Shown here: in pieces, positions 9,241 to 16,579 of the stretch
How the letters are laid out: the number at the start of each line of letters is the position of its first letter
How positions within the stretch are numbered: position 1 is the stretch's first letter
NCBI RefSeq assembly: GCF_016093295.1
Contig: NZ_JAEDAL010000004.1
Coordinates: 62,001 to 126,000, forward strand
Direction of reading: 5' to 3'
DNA: 64,000 nucleotides
Source: Inhella gelatinilytica
Lineage (GTDB): Bacteria > Pseudomonadota > Gammaproteobacteria > Burkholderiales > Burkholderiaceae_C
Position numbers and translations under genes: made by a program
Notes under the pieces: model-generated
Told to the model about the DNA's origin: nothing
Seen by the model: the letters and a program-made list of their open reading frames with translations, nothing else
Database searches by the model: none

Positions 9241-9271
9241 TTGACGACTGGCAAACCCTGCTGGGTATGCT
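9241..9271 (+). promoter_or_regulatory. Possible sigma-70 promoter for the HDOD gene
   Basis: TTGACG at 9241-9246 and TATGCT at 9266-9271 resemble -35 and -10 boxes, 28 bases before the HDOD start codon at 9299. The 19-base spacer is longer than the usual 16-18, so this is a weak candidate. Confidence 0.35.
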
Positions 9272-9298
9272 GCGAGTCAGCAAGAAACGACACCGACC

Positions 9299-10162
9299 AT
9301 GCAGATCGCCACCATTCAGCAGGAAATCCAAACCGCCCGAGACAAGGGCCCGCTGCGGGAGATCAAGATCCCGCCCTGCCCCGAACTGCTGACCCGACTG
9401 CGTGCGGCAATGGCCACGGCGCAGCCCGACCTCACCGAGATTCAGGCCATCGCCAGCGCCGATGTGGCCATGTCCGCCACCCTGATTCGGGTCGCCAACA
9501 GCCCCGTTCACATGGGGGACGGCACGCCCTGCGTGAGCGTGGGGCAAGCCCTCACGCGCCTGGGGTTGGATGCCACCGCGGAGTTGATGACCGGTTTCTT
9601 GATTCGCAACGCCATTCCGGTCAAGAGTCCGCACCTGCAGCGATTCTGGGAGCGCAGTGCCAAGCGAGCCACGGCGATGCGCTTGCTGGCTGCTCAGATT
9701 CCTGGCCTGGATGCCGACTTGGCCGGCATCTTTGGTCTGTTTTGCCATGTCGGCATGCCCGTACTCCTGCAAGCGGTGCGAGGGTACGGCGCAACTTTGG
9801 TCGAGGCCGCCGCGCGCATCGACCGGCCCTACGTTCAGACCGAAGATGCCAATCACCGCACCAACCACGCCGTCGTGGGGGCCCTGGTGGCCCGCGCCTG
9901 GAACCTGCCCCAGCCCCTGATGGCAGCTGTCCGCCTCCACCATGACTTCACGGTCTTGAACGACACCGAACTGGAGCCGGGCGTCGCCACGCTGGTCGCC
10001 GCCGGTCTGTTGGCTGAGCAGTTGATGCGGCGCAGTGAGAGCCTGAAACCCGACGCCGACTGGGCCGCCCACGGCGCCCAGGCCTTGGAATGGTTGCAGG
10101 TCGGAGACGCTGAAATGGACGAATGGGCCGATCAGCTACTCGAACTGACCGACCCCCTCTAA
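9299..10162 (+). CDS. HDOD-domain signalling protein
   Basis: This 287-residue protein matches the HDOD family, a non-enzymatic relative of HD phosphohydrolases found in bacterial signalling proteins. The N-terminal part carries PPCPELLTRLRAAM, then IASADVAMSATLIRVANSP, the usual HDOD core (D-P/V-x-L-x-x-x-x-L-R-x-x-N-S), and ALTRLGLDATAEL. No catalytic HD pair is kept (FGLFCHVGMPVLL where an active HD enzyme has HD). No partner output domain is attached. It is transcribed divergently from lapG. A second, different HDOD gene lies at 18577-19428. Function beyond signalling is unknown. Confidence 0.88.
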   Translation: MQIATIQQEIQTARDKGPLREIKIPPCPELLTRLRAAMATAQPDLTEIQAIASADVAMSATLIRVANSPVHMGDGTPCVSVGQALTRLGLDATAELMTGFLIRNAIPVKSPHLQRFWERSAKRATAMRLLAAQIPGLDADLAGIFGLFCHVGMPVLLQAVRGYGATLVEAAARIDRPYVQTEDANHRTNHAVVGALVARAWNLPQPLMAAVRLHHDFTVLNDTELEPGVATLVAAGLLAEQLMRRSESLKPDADWAAHGAQALEWLQVGDAEMDEWADQLLELTDPL

Positions 10163-10174
10163 CCCCTTCGCGCG

Positions 10175-10197
10175 AAAACCAGCGCTCAAAGCGCTGG
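10175..10197 (-). terminator. Intrinsic terminator between convergent genes
   Basis: A perfect 8-bp stem CCAGCGCT / AGCGCTGG (10179-10186 and 10190-10197, 3-base loop) is followed on the minus strand by TTTT at 10178-10175. It lies eight bases after the stop of the minus-strand solute-binding-protein gene. It also sits just after the stop of the plus-strand HDOD gene, so it may serve both strands. Confidence 0.75.
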
Positions 10198-10205
10198 CGT
10201 TCAAA

Positions 10206-11780
10206 TCAACGGGCGGGTACGGTCACCCACGCCACTTCCAACCAGTTGTCAGGCCGGTGAACCGCCTTCAGGCCCGCACGGGCCGCCCAGGGAATGACCT
10301 GACGGTGCAGCGGGATCGTGTGGATTTGAGCCCGGAACTCGGCCAGCGCCTCCCGAACCAGCGTTTCGCGCTTCTTGGGGTCGATCTCCACACTGCTGCG
10401 TGCCGCCAGTTGGTCAAACTTGTCATTGCGCCAGTTGCCATAGTTGTAGGCCCCAACGCCCTTTTCACCCCGGTTGCGATAGACCGGCGCAAAGATGGAC
10501 TCGGCATCGGTGATCGCACCGCCCCAGCCATACAGGTACAGGCTGGTGTCTAGCTTTTCCAATTTCGGGAAAAACAGCACCCGCGGCATGGCGTTGACCC
10601 GGACTTTGATCTTGAGTTGCGCCCACATGGACGCCAACGTCAGGCAGATTTCTTCGTCGTTGATGTAGCGGTTGTTGGGGCAATCCAGCGTCACTTCAAA
10701 GCCATCGGCATAGCCGGCCTCCGTCAGGAGTCGGCGAGCCAAATTCAAGTCATACGGCAACCGGCTCTGCAACTGCGGGTCACTGAAACTGGCCAGCGCC
10801 GAGGGGGTGAGCCCCCCCGTGGGTACGGCAAGGCCGTTCATCAGCTTGAGCTTGATGCCCTCGATGTCAATGGCGTGATACAGCGCCTGACGCACCCGCA
10901 AGTCTTTGAAGGGGTTTCGGCCGTCGGGCGATTTGCCATACAGCAACTGGTCTCGCCCTTGATCCATGCCGATGAACACCAAACGGTTTTCTGGGCCATC
11001 AATGACCTGCAAGCCCGGTTGCTGCCGCAGCCGGGCAATGTCGCGCGGCGCGGGGTCCAGCACCAAGTCCAGCTCGCCAGAGATCAAGGCGGCCAATCGC
11101 GTCGCATCGTTGGCGATCGGGGTGAACACAATGTCCTGCACATTGCCCTCAAACCGCCCCCACCACTGGGTGTTGCGCTTGAAGACATTTTTCACCCCGG
11201 GCTGACGCGACACCAGCACATAGGGTCCCGTGCCATTGGCATGGGTACTGGCGAAGGACTCCTCGCGATTCTTGAAATCCTGCGGCCGCGTGACGCGGTT
11301 CTTCTCCGCCCAGCCCTTGCTCATGATGAAGAGCAAGTCTATGTGTTGCAGAAAGATGGGGTTGGGTTTGTCGAGCTTGAATTCCACCGTGGCGTCATCC
11401 ACGCGCCGGGGCGTCCCCACCGCGGTGGCGTATTGCACCAATTGAGAGGTGGGCTCCTTGGCCCGCTGCACCGAGAACACCACGTCGTCCGCGGTCAAGG
11501 GCGTCCCATCGTGAAACTTCACTCCGGATCGCAGTTTGAAGCGCCAGGTCAGCGGATCGGGGTTGCTCCACTCGGTCGCCAAGCCCGGCACGATCCCCAA
11601 CTGGCGATCACGATTAACCAGCTTCTCGTAGACCTGCCCATTGACCATGTTGGTCATGCTCTCGTTCTGAGCATGGGGGTCGGCCGTCTGCAAATCGCCC
11701 TGGCTGGCCCAGCGCAAGGTCTGAGCCTGCGCGCCCAAGGCCAGCAACGCCCCCGCCACCATCGTCCACAGCGTACGCAT
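10206..11780 (-). CDS. Family 5 extracellular solute-binding protein (peptide/nickel-type ABC importer component)
   Basis: A 524-residue periplasmic binding protein (SBP_bac_5, DppA/OppA-like). The signal peptide MRTLWTMVAGALLALGAQA is followed by the mature start QTLRWASQGDLQTADPHAQ. Family segments seen include NGQVYEKLVNRD, GLATEWSNPDPLTWRFKLRSGVKFHDGTPLTADDVVFS and VRQALYHAIDIEGI. The start at 11780 is supported by a strong Shine-Dalgarno AGGAGGGTTG directly upstream; longer in-frame starts would not carry the signal peptide. No permease or ATPase gene is near, so it is an orphan. It follows the HD-GYP gene by 16 bases and is probably co-transcribed with it. Substrate is likely a peptide but not determinable. 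Confidence 0.92.
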   Translation of the reverse strand: MRTLWTMVAGALLALGAQAQTLRWASQGDLQTADPHAQNESMTNMVNGQVYEKLVNRDRQLGIVPGLATEWSNPDPLTWRFKLRSGVKFHDGTPLTADDVVFSVQRAKEPTSQLVQYATAVGTPRRVDDATVEFKLDKPNPIFLQHIDLLFIMSKGWAEKNRVTRPQDFKNREESFASTHANGTGPYVLVSRQPGVKNVFKRNTQWWGRFEGNVQDIVFTPIANDATRLAALISGELDLVLDPAPRDIARLRQQPGLQVIDGPENRLVFIGMDQGRDQLLYGKSPDGRNPFKDLRVRQALYHAIDIEGIKLKLMNGLAVPTGGLTPSALASFSDPQLQSRLPYDLNLARRLLTEAGYADGFEVTLDCPNNRYINDEEICLTLASMWAQLKIKVRVNAMPRVLFFPKLEKLDTSLYLYGWGGAITDAESIFAPVYRNRGEKGVGAYNYGNWRNDKFDQLAARSSVEIDPKKRETLVREALAEFRAQIHTIPLHRQVIPWAARAGLKAVHRPDNWLEVAWVTVPAR

Positions 11781-11796
11781 CAACCCTCCTGCCCGC

Positions 11797-13038
11797 TCAG
11801 CGCGGTTGGCTCCACAACTCATTGATATGCGTGAACCCCCAGGTCGCCGGGTCTTCCCGCCCCACCACTTTGTCGCCGGTCTGAGCCAAATCCACGTCAT
11901 GCACGTCAATGGGCATGTTGGACTTGGTCGAAAAGAACACGCGCACCTTGGGCGTGGTCAGCCGGCCGGGGTTCTGGTCGATCACCACGGCCATGCGGCC
12001 GGATTCCAACCGGACCAAGGTTCCCACCGGATAAATGCCAATCGAAACGACAAACGCCTGGAAGATTTTGGGGTCGAAATGGCCCTGCCACTGGGCCATG
12101 CGGGCGATCGATCCGGCCGGATCCCAGGCGTTCTTGTAGGGGCGATTGGACGTCACCGCGTCGTAAACATCGCACACCGAGCCCATGCGGGAAAAGAGGC
12201 TGATCTGGTCCGCCTTGAGTCGGTGCGGATAGCCTGTGCCATCAATTTTTTCGTGATGGTGCAGGCACACATCCAACACCGGTTCGGCGAACACCCCGCT
12301 GGCTCGCAGGGCTTCGTAACCCCGCGCCGGGTGCGAGCGCATCACGGCGAATTCCGGATCGGTCAACGAGCCCGGTTTGTTGAGGATTTCGAGCGGCACC
12401 AGCATCTTGCCCACGTCGTGGAGCAAGCCCGCCAAGCCCGCCTGGCGCTGTTCGGCTTCACTCAAACCCAACTGTTTGCCCAGTGACACCATCATGGCGC
12501 ACACCGCCACGGAGTGCATGTAGGTGTAGTCGTCGCGCTGCTTGAGGCGAGCCAGGCTGATGAGCGCCGACGGGTTGCGCCAGACCGATCCGGCAATGTC
12601 CTCCACCACCGGCAGGCAATCTTCCTCTTTGATCGTGCGGCCCAGTCGGGCCTCCTCGAACATCGAGGCCACCTGGCGCTTGGAGTTTTGCATCAGCTCC
12701 GCCGCCCGCTCCAGCTCCTCTTCGAAACTCTGGGGCTTCACCGGAGCTGCCGCCACCGGCGTCGGTGCCGGCGCCGCAGCGGGAGGACTGGGTGCCGGGG
12801 GAGGCGCGGGCGGCGCCTCAACCCGCGGGAGGATTTCCGCTGCTGACGCCGGCACGTCTTTGCCCTTCACGACATCGATCCAAATGAAAGGCACCCCCGA
12901 CCGGACCAGCGCGTCCAAATCTGCCGGGTCCCGCAGCAGAAACTTGGTCTTCCAAAACGGGTGCGAAAGCCAAGAGCCCTCCATCGACTGGAGGTACATA
13001 CCCAGCTCAGCCTGAGAGGTCGGGATCTTCTTGAGCAT
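11797..13038 (-). CDS. HD-GYP cyclic-di-GMP phosphodiesterase with DUF3391 N-terminus
   Basis: This 413-residue protein has an N-terminal DUF3391-like domain (about 1-60, LGMYLQSMEGSWLSHPFW), an Ala/Pro-rich linker at 72-102, and an HD-GYP domain from about 155. The metal-binding HD is at 207-208 (GLLHDVGKM), HHE at 261-263, and the diagnostic DGTGYP at 266-271, so it should hydrolyse cyclic-di-GMP to GMP. A beta-rich tail (YPVGTLVRLESGRMAVV) follows, as in many members. No membrane segment. The downstream gene is an orphan solute-binding protein on the same strand. Confidence 0.93.
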   Translation of the reverse strand: MLKKIPTSQAELGMYLQSMEGSWLSHPFWKTKFLLRDPADLDALVRSGVPFIWIDVVKGKDVPASAAEILPRVEAPPAPPPAPSPPAAAPAPTPVAAAPVKPQSFEEELERAAELMQNSKRQVASMFEEARLGRTIKEEDCLPVVEDIAGSVWRNPSALISLARLKQRDDYTYMHSVAVCAMMVSLGKQLGLSEAEQRQAGLAGLLHDVGKMLVPLEILNKPGSLTDPEFAVMRSHPARGYEALRASGVFAEPVLDVCLHHHEKIDGTGYPHRLKADQISLFSRMGSVCDVYDAVTSNRPYKNAWDPAGSIARMAQWQGHFDPKIFQAFVVSIGIYPVGTLVRLESGRMAVVIDQNPGRLTTPKVRVFFSTKSNMPIDVHDVDLAQTGDKVVGREDPATWGFTHINELWSQPR

Positions 13039-13086
13039 GCGTCAAGTATCAACCGTTTCCCCAGGCCAACACCCCGGGCCATCCCC

Positions 13087-13116
13087 AAAAAACAAAAGCC
13101 GCCCGTGCAGGGCGGC
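13087..13116 (-). terminator. Intrinsic terminator of the cytochrome c4 gene
   Basis: A perfect 7-bp G+C stem (GCCGCCC 13098-13104 with GGGCGGC 13110-13116) is followed on the minus strand by TTTTGTTTTTT. It lies 22 bases after the cytochrome stop codon. A textbook Rho-independent terminator. Confidence 0.9.
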
Positions 13117-13138
13117 TCAGGCGGGCCAGGGCAGCGTC

Positions 13139-13771
13139 TTAGCGCGTGGCCGACTGCGGTACCGTCTTCAATTCACCCGGCAGGCCCGCGAGGTACTTGG
13201 CGATTTGCTTGAGCTCCGCTGGGCTCAAAGCCGCCACCTGACCCTGCATGATGGCGTTGCCACGGCCCACCGTGCTCTGGCCCTTGATCTGGTAGCTCTT
13301 CAGCGCGACCAACAGGTAATCGGCATGCTGACCGGCCAGCTTGGGATGGTTGCCATCCAGCGTCTTGCTGAAATTGGCGCCATGACAGGCGGCACAGGCG
13401 GCCAGCTTGTCCTTCAGTGCCTCCGGGGCGGCCGCAACGTCAGCCGGCGCCGGCTCACCCTTGCCTTGCTGTTCATAGAACGCCGCCACATCCTTCATGT
13501 CTTGCTCAGACAGCGAACCGGATATGCCCCGCATCGTCGGGTGCTTGCGGTCACCCTTGGCATAGCCTTGCAGGGCCGCCACGATGTAGCCCGCGTTCTG
13601 CCCCGAAATCATGGGCACACGGTGCACTTCAGGGAAGCTGGCTTGATAACCAGGAATGCCATGGCAGCCGATGCACATCGCCACTTTCTTGGCGCCAGCA
13701 GCAGCGTCTTGGGCATGCACGGGGGCAAGGGCGGCAGCGGCCAGGGCCAGCGAGGTCAGCAAAGTGCGCAT
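13139..13771 (-). CDS. Cytochrome c4 (periplasmic dihaem cytochrome)
   Basis: A 210-residue dihaem cytochrome with signal peptide MRTLLTSLALAAAALAPVHA. Haem-attachment sites are CIGCH (Cys33, Cys36, His37) and CAACH (Cys126, Cys129, His130), one per half. Methionine ligands are plausible in the PTMRGISG and NAIMQGQ segments. Cytochrome c4 passes electrons to terminal oxidases, including cbb3-type, in the periplasm. The gene stands alone: a terminator follows it and moxR is divergent. A perfect FNR/ANR-type palindrome lies 64 bases upstream of its start, with a TAGAAT box between. Oxygen-dependent control is therefore likely but inferred. Confidence 0.95.
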   Translation of the reverse strand: MRTLLTSLALAAAALAPVHAQDAAAGAKKVAMCIGCHGIPGYQASFPEVHRVPMISGQNAGYIVAALQGYAKGDRKHPTMRGISGSLSEQDMKDVAAFYEQQGKGEPAPADVAAAPEALKDKLAACAACHGANFSKTLDGNHPKLAGQHADYLLVALKSYQIKGQSTVGRGNAIMQGQVAALSPAELKQIAKYLAGLPGELKTVPQSATR

Positions 13772-13809
13772 GATGAGGACTTGTTCTGGGCAATCAGGAA
13801 TGGGCGCGC

Positions 13810-13815
13810 ATTCTA
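13810..13815 (-). promoter_or_regulatory. Candidate -10 box for the cytochrome c4 promoter
   Basis: On the minus strand the hexamer TAGAAT lies 39 bases before the c4 start codon and 19 bases after the FNR-type palindrome. A start point near 13803 would put the palindrome centre at about -38, close to the -41 of class II FNR promoters. Confidence 0.5.
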
Positions 13816-13834
13816 GAGGGGTGCGCGGTCTGCC

Positions 13835-13848
13835 TTGATGCAGATCAA
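13835..13848. promoter_or_regulatory. Perfect FNR/ANR-type binding site
   Basis: TTGATGCAGATCAA matches the FNR/ANR consensus TTGAT-N4-ATCAA at all ten specified bases. It lies in the 115-base divergent region between cytochrome c4 (minus, start 13771) and moxR (plus, start 13887). For c4 it is well placed relative to TAGAAT at 13815-13810. In the moxR direction a TACACT at 13874-13879 is the nearest -10-like box, 25 bases away. The c4 direction fits biology better. Confidence 0.7.
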
Positions 13849-13886
13849 CGGACTAGGGTTTTCCTGAGCCTCCTACACTTGCTTCC

Positions 13887-14744
13887 ATGAAATTCAACGG
13901 CACCGCCCATTACGTCGCCACGGACGATCTGAAGCTGGCTGTCAACGCAGCCATTGCCCTGCAGCGCCCCTTGCTGCTCAAGGGGGAGCCGGGGACCGGC
14001 AAGACCTTGCTGGCCGAAGAAGTCTCCAGTGCGCTGGGACTGCCGCTGCTGCAGTGGCATGTCAAGTCGACCACCAAGGCGCAACAAGGTCTTTACGAGT
14101 ACGACGCGGTCAGCCGCCTCCGCGACAGCCAGCTGAGTGATGCCGACAGCGCCGCCAAGGCTCGAGACATTCGCAACTACATCCTGAAGGGGGTTTTGTG
14201 GCAGGCGTTCGAGGCCGACCAGCCCGTCGCGCTCTTGATCGACGAGATCGACAAGGCCGACATCGAGTTCCCCAATGACTTGCTGCGCGAACTCGACCGC
14301 ATGGAGTTCCACTGCTATGAAACGCGAGAAACCGTTCGTGCGCGACACCGGCCGGTGGTGTTCATCACCAGCAACAACGAAAAGGAACTCCCGGACGCTT
14401 TTTTGCGCCGCTGTTTCTTTCACTACATCCAGTTCCCCGATGCCGACACCATGCAGCGCATCGTTGATGCGCACTTTCCCAACCTGAAGAGCGATCTTCT
14501 GGCGGCTGCACTCAAGAGCTTTTATCAAGTGCGCAACCTGCCCGGGCTCAAGAAAAAGCCCTCCACCAGCGAACTGCTGGACTGGCTGCGTTTGCTGCTG
14601 GCAGAAAACCTGGGGCCCGAGCAATTGGGCGCCGGTGAGACCGGCCCGACGCGCGTGCCCCCGCTGGTTGGGGCCCTCCTCAAAAACGAGCAGGACTTGA
14701 CCCTGTTTGAAAAGCTGCTGGTCATGCAGCGCCATCACCGGTGA
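13887..14744 (+). CDS. MoxR-family AAA+ ATPase
   Basis: A 285-residue AAA+ ATPase of the MoxR group. Walker A is GEPGTGKT (33-40) and Walker B LLIDEID (116-122). The sensor segment VVFITSNNEKELPDAFLRRCFFHYI follows, and the C-terminal lid is short. MoxR ATPases act with von Willebrand factor A proteins as chaperones that insert metals or remodel complexes. A CoxE-like VWA gene lies at 16580-17749 on the same strand. It is not adjacent: a GNAT gene and an oppositely oriented diguanylate cyclase come between. The GTG start of the next gene overlaps this stop. Confidence 0.93.
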   Translation: MKFNGTAHYVATDDLKLAVNAAIALQRPLLLKGEPGTGKTLLAEEVSSALGLPLLQWHVKSTTKAQQGLYEYDAVSRLRDSQLSDADSAAKARDIRNYILKGVLWQAFEADQPVALLIDEIDKADIEFPNDLLRELDRMEFHCYETRETVRARHRPVVFITSNNEKELPDAFLRRCFFHYIQFPDADTMQRIVDAHFPNLKSDLLAAALKSFYQVRNLPGLKKKPSTSELLDWLRLLLAENLGPEQLGAGETGPTRVPPLVGALLKNEQDLTLFEKLLVMQRHHR

Positions 14745-15322
14745 TCCAGGTTCAACCCACCGACCTAGCGCTGGGTCCCGTACACCTCGTTCCCCTGGGG
14801 CTGGAGCATGAACCCGGCTTGCTAGCCGCGGCCGCTGACGGCAAGCTGTGGGAGCTGGCCTTTACCTCGGTCCCCGAACCCAGCCAGACCCGCGCCTACA
14901 TTGAGCAAGCGCTTGCCACCCCCAACCGACTGGCTTTTGCGGTGTTGGATGCCAAGACCGGGCGGGTGCTGGGCAGCACCAGCTATCACGACATCGTTCC
15001 CGCCGTGGATCGCTTGGAAATTGGCTGGACCTGGTACGCCCAGAGTAGTTGGCGCACGGCAGTCAACACCGCATGCAAGCTGGCGCTCTTAACCCATGCC
15101 TTTGACGCACTGGGCGCGGCGGTGGTGGGCTGGCGCACCGACCTTCTAAACACCCGCAGCCAAGCCGCCATCGAGCGTTTGGGGGCCCGGCGCGAGGGCG
15201 TCATCCGGCACGATCAACTGCGCCGTGATGGCACGGTTCGCGACACGGTGCGATACAGCCTGCTGGCCTCGGAGTGGCCAGCAGTCCGCAATCGGTTGCA
15301 CCATCGTCTCCATCACGGCTAA
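14741..15322 (+). CDS. RimJ/RimL-type GNAT N-acetyltransferase
   Basis: The 193-residue protein matches the RimJ/RimL-like acetyltransferase_3 group: LVPLGLEHEPGLL at the N-terminus, then the beta4 segment VLGSTSYHDIVPAVDRLEIGWTWY. The end (NTRSQAAIERLGARREGVIRHDQLRRDG) is typical of these enzymes, which acetylate protein N-termini or small amines. The start is GTG at 14741, overlapping the moxR stop (GTGA), so the two are translationally coupled. Substrate unknown. Confidence 0.9.
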   Translation: MIQVQPTDLALGPVHLVPLGLEHEPGLLAAAADGKLWELAFTSVPEPSQTRAYIEQALATPNRLAFAVLDAKTGRVLGSTSYHDIVPAVDRLEIGWTWYAQSSWRTAVNTACKLALLTHAFDALGAAVVGWRTDLLNTRSQAAIERLGARREGVIRHDQLRRDGTVRDTVRYSLLASEWPAVRNRLHHRLHHG

Positions 15323-15339
15323 TCGCGGGGCCGGGTCTG

Positions 15340-16509
15340 TCAAACCGACCGGCAAACCCGGTTTCGACCGTCGGCTTTGGCCTTGTACAGCGCAGCATCG
15401 GCGCGCGCCAAGAGCGCAGGTGTCGATTCACCGGCGCGCGCCACATCCCACCCAATGCTGACCGTGAGGGGATACTGCCGGCCGCCCAGTCGGAGGGGCG
15501 ACGACTCGACCCGCTGACGTACGCGCTCCGCCAACTGTTCAGCATCACTGGCATCGATATCGGGCAAGAGAACCAAGAATTCTTCGCCACCATAGCGGGC
15601 GAGCAGGTCCACCGAACGGAGCTCATGCTGCAGGCACGACCCCAAATGCACAAGCGCCCGGTCGCCGATCGGATGCCCGAGCTCGTCATTGATCCGCTTG
15701 AAATGGTCCACATCCACGAGCAGCGCGGCATAACCCCCAACGCCCTGATTCAGGCGCTTTTGTAGGCGGGCCAAGTGTTCATCCCCCGCCCGTCGGTTGG
15801 GCAGAGCCGTCAGTGCATCCTGTCGCGACAGCCTGTGAAGCCTTTGCACCAAACGCATGGCCACCGCCAAGCCCAGGGATAGATGCGTCAGCAATCCGGC
15901 CGTCATCAGCACCACAAGCAGACTGACATTCAACGGGGTGTCCACGAAAAGGGGCGCAGCGTCCCCAACACCCCCTGTGAGGGTAAAGATCAATCGCCCC
16001 ACAAAAACCGCGCCAATGATGCGCAGGGGCCAAGTCAGCAATCGGCTCTCGTGGACCCCCAGCTCGTTGCGCGCGGGGACTCGAATGGTGTGCGCCGTTC
16101 GAAACAGCAGGTAAGCCCCCAACGTCGATGAGTAGGTCACGCTCCAGAACAGTGGCGCGCCCCCCATATATCCCCCCAATCCACAGACCAGTGCCAACAA
16201 GATGACCAGCAGCGCCTCTTCGTCATAACGGGGCGAGCGCAAAAAGATCTGGATTCCCAACCGCAACAGGATAAAGATGCCCGGGATTAGCATGTTGGCC
16301 AATTGATGGGATAACCAAAGTCCCGACCCTTGACCAAAAAGGGTCAGCGCAACTGTGCCAGCTGCCCAAAACGCTGCAGCAGCCCAATGAAAAGCTGGCA
16401 CTGAGGGAACTACTTTCACCCGCGCAGTCGTCCACCACACCCCAGCGGCCAAGGCTTGCTGGACCAGGATGACCAACAGCAACAGTTCAGCGACATTCAG
16501 CCCTTTCAT
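15340..16509 (-). CDS. Membrane-bound diguanylate cyclase (GGDEF)
   Basis: A 389-residue protein with roughly six hydrophobic segments over residues 1-215 and a C-terminal GGDEF domain. The active-site loop is RYGGEEF, with an allosteric inhibition site RSVD five residues before it. The substrate segment DALTALPNRRAGDEHL and the metal-binding LLVDVDHFKRINDELGH are complete, so it should make cyclic-di-GMP from two GTP at the inner membrane. The start at 16509 (MKGLNVAELLL) fits the first membrane helix; longer in-frame starts run into the divergent VWA gene. It is convergent with the GNAT gene. Confidence 0.93.
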   Translation of the reverse strand: MKGLNVAELLLLVILVQQALAAGVWWTTARVKVVPSVPAFHWAAAAFWAAGTVALTLFGQGSGLWLSHQLANMLIPGIFILLRLGIQIFLRSPRYDEEALLVILLALVCGLGGYMGGAPLFWSVTYSSTLGAYLLFRTAHTIRVPARNELGVHESRLLTWPLRIIGAVFVGRLIFTLTGGVGDAAPLFVDTPLNVSLLVVLMTAGLLTHLSLGLAVAMRLVQRLHRLSRQDALTALPNRRAGDEHLARLQKRLNQGVGGYAALLVDVDHFKRINDELGHPIGDRALVHLGSCLQHELRSVDLLARYGGEEFLVLLPDIDASDAEQLAERVRQRVESSPLRLGGRQYPLTVSIGWDVARAGESTPALLARADAALYKAKADGRNRVCRSV

Positions 16510-16542
16510 CGGAATCAGCCTAGCCGTGCGACGCACAGCCTC

Positions 16543-16564
16543 GCCCACGGGTTTGCCCGTGGGC
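16543..16564. promoter_or_regulatory. Strong 9-bp inverted repeat in a divergent spacer
   Basis: GCCCACGGG (16543-16551) and CCCGTGGGC (16556-16564) form a perfect 9-bp inverted repeat with a 4-base spacer, in the 70-base region between the diguanylate cyclase (minus) and the VWA gene (plus). Neither side has a T-run, so it is not a terminator. It could be an operator or a 5'-leader hairpin. Confidence 0.4.
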
Positions 16565-16579
16565 GCCACAATCGGGTGC

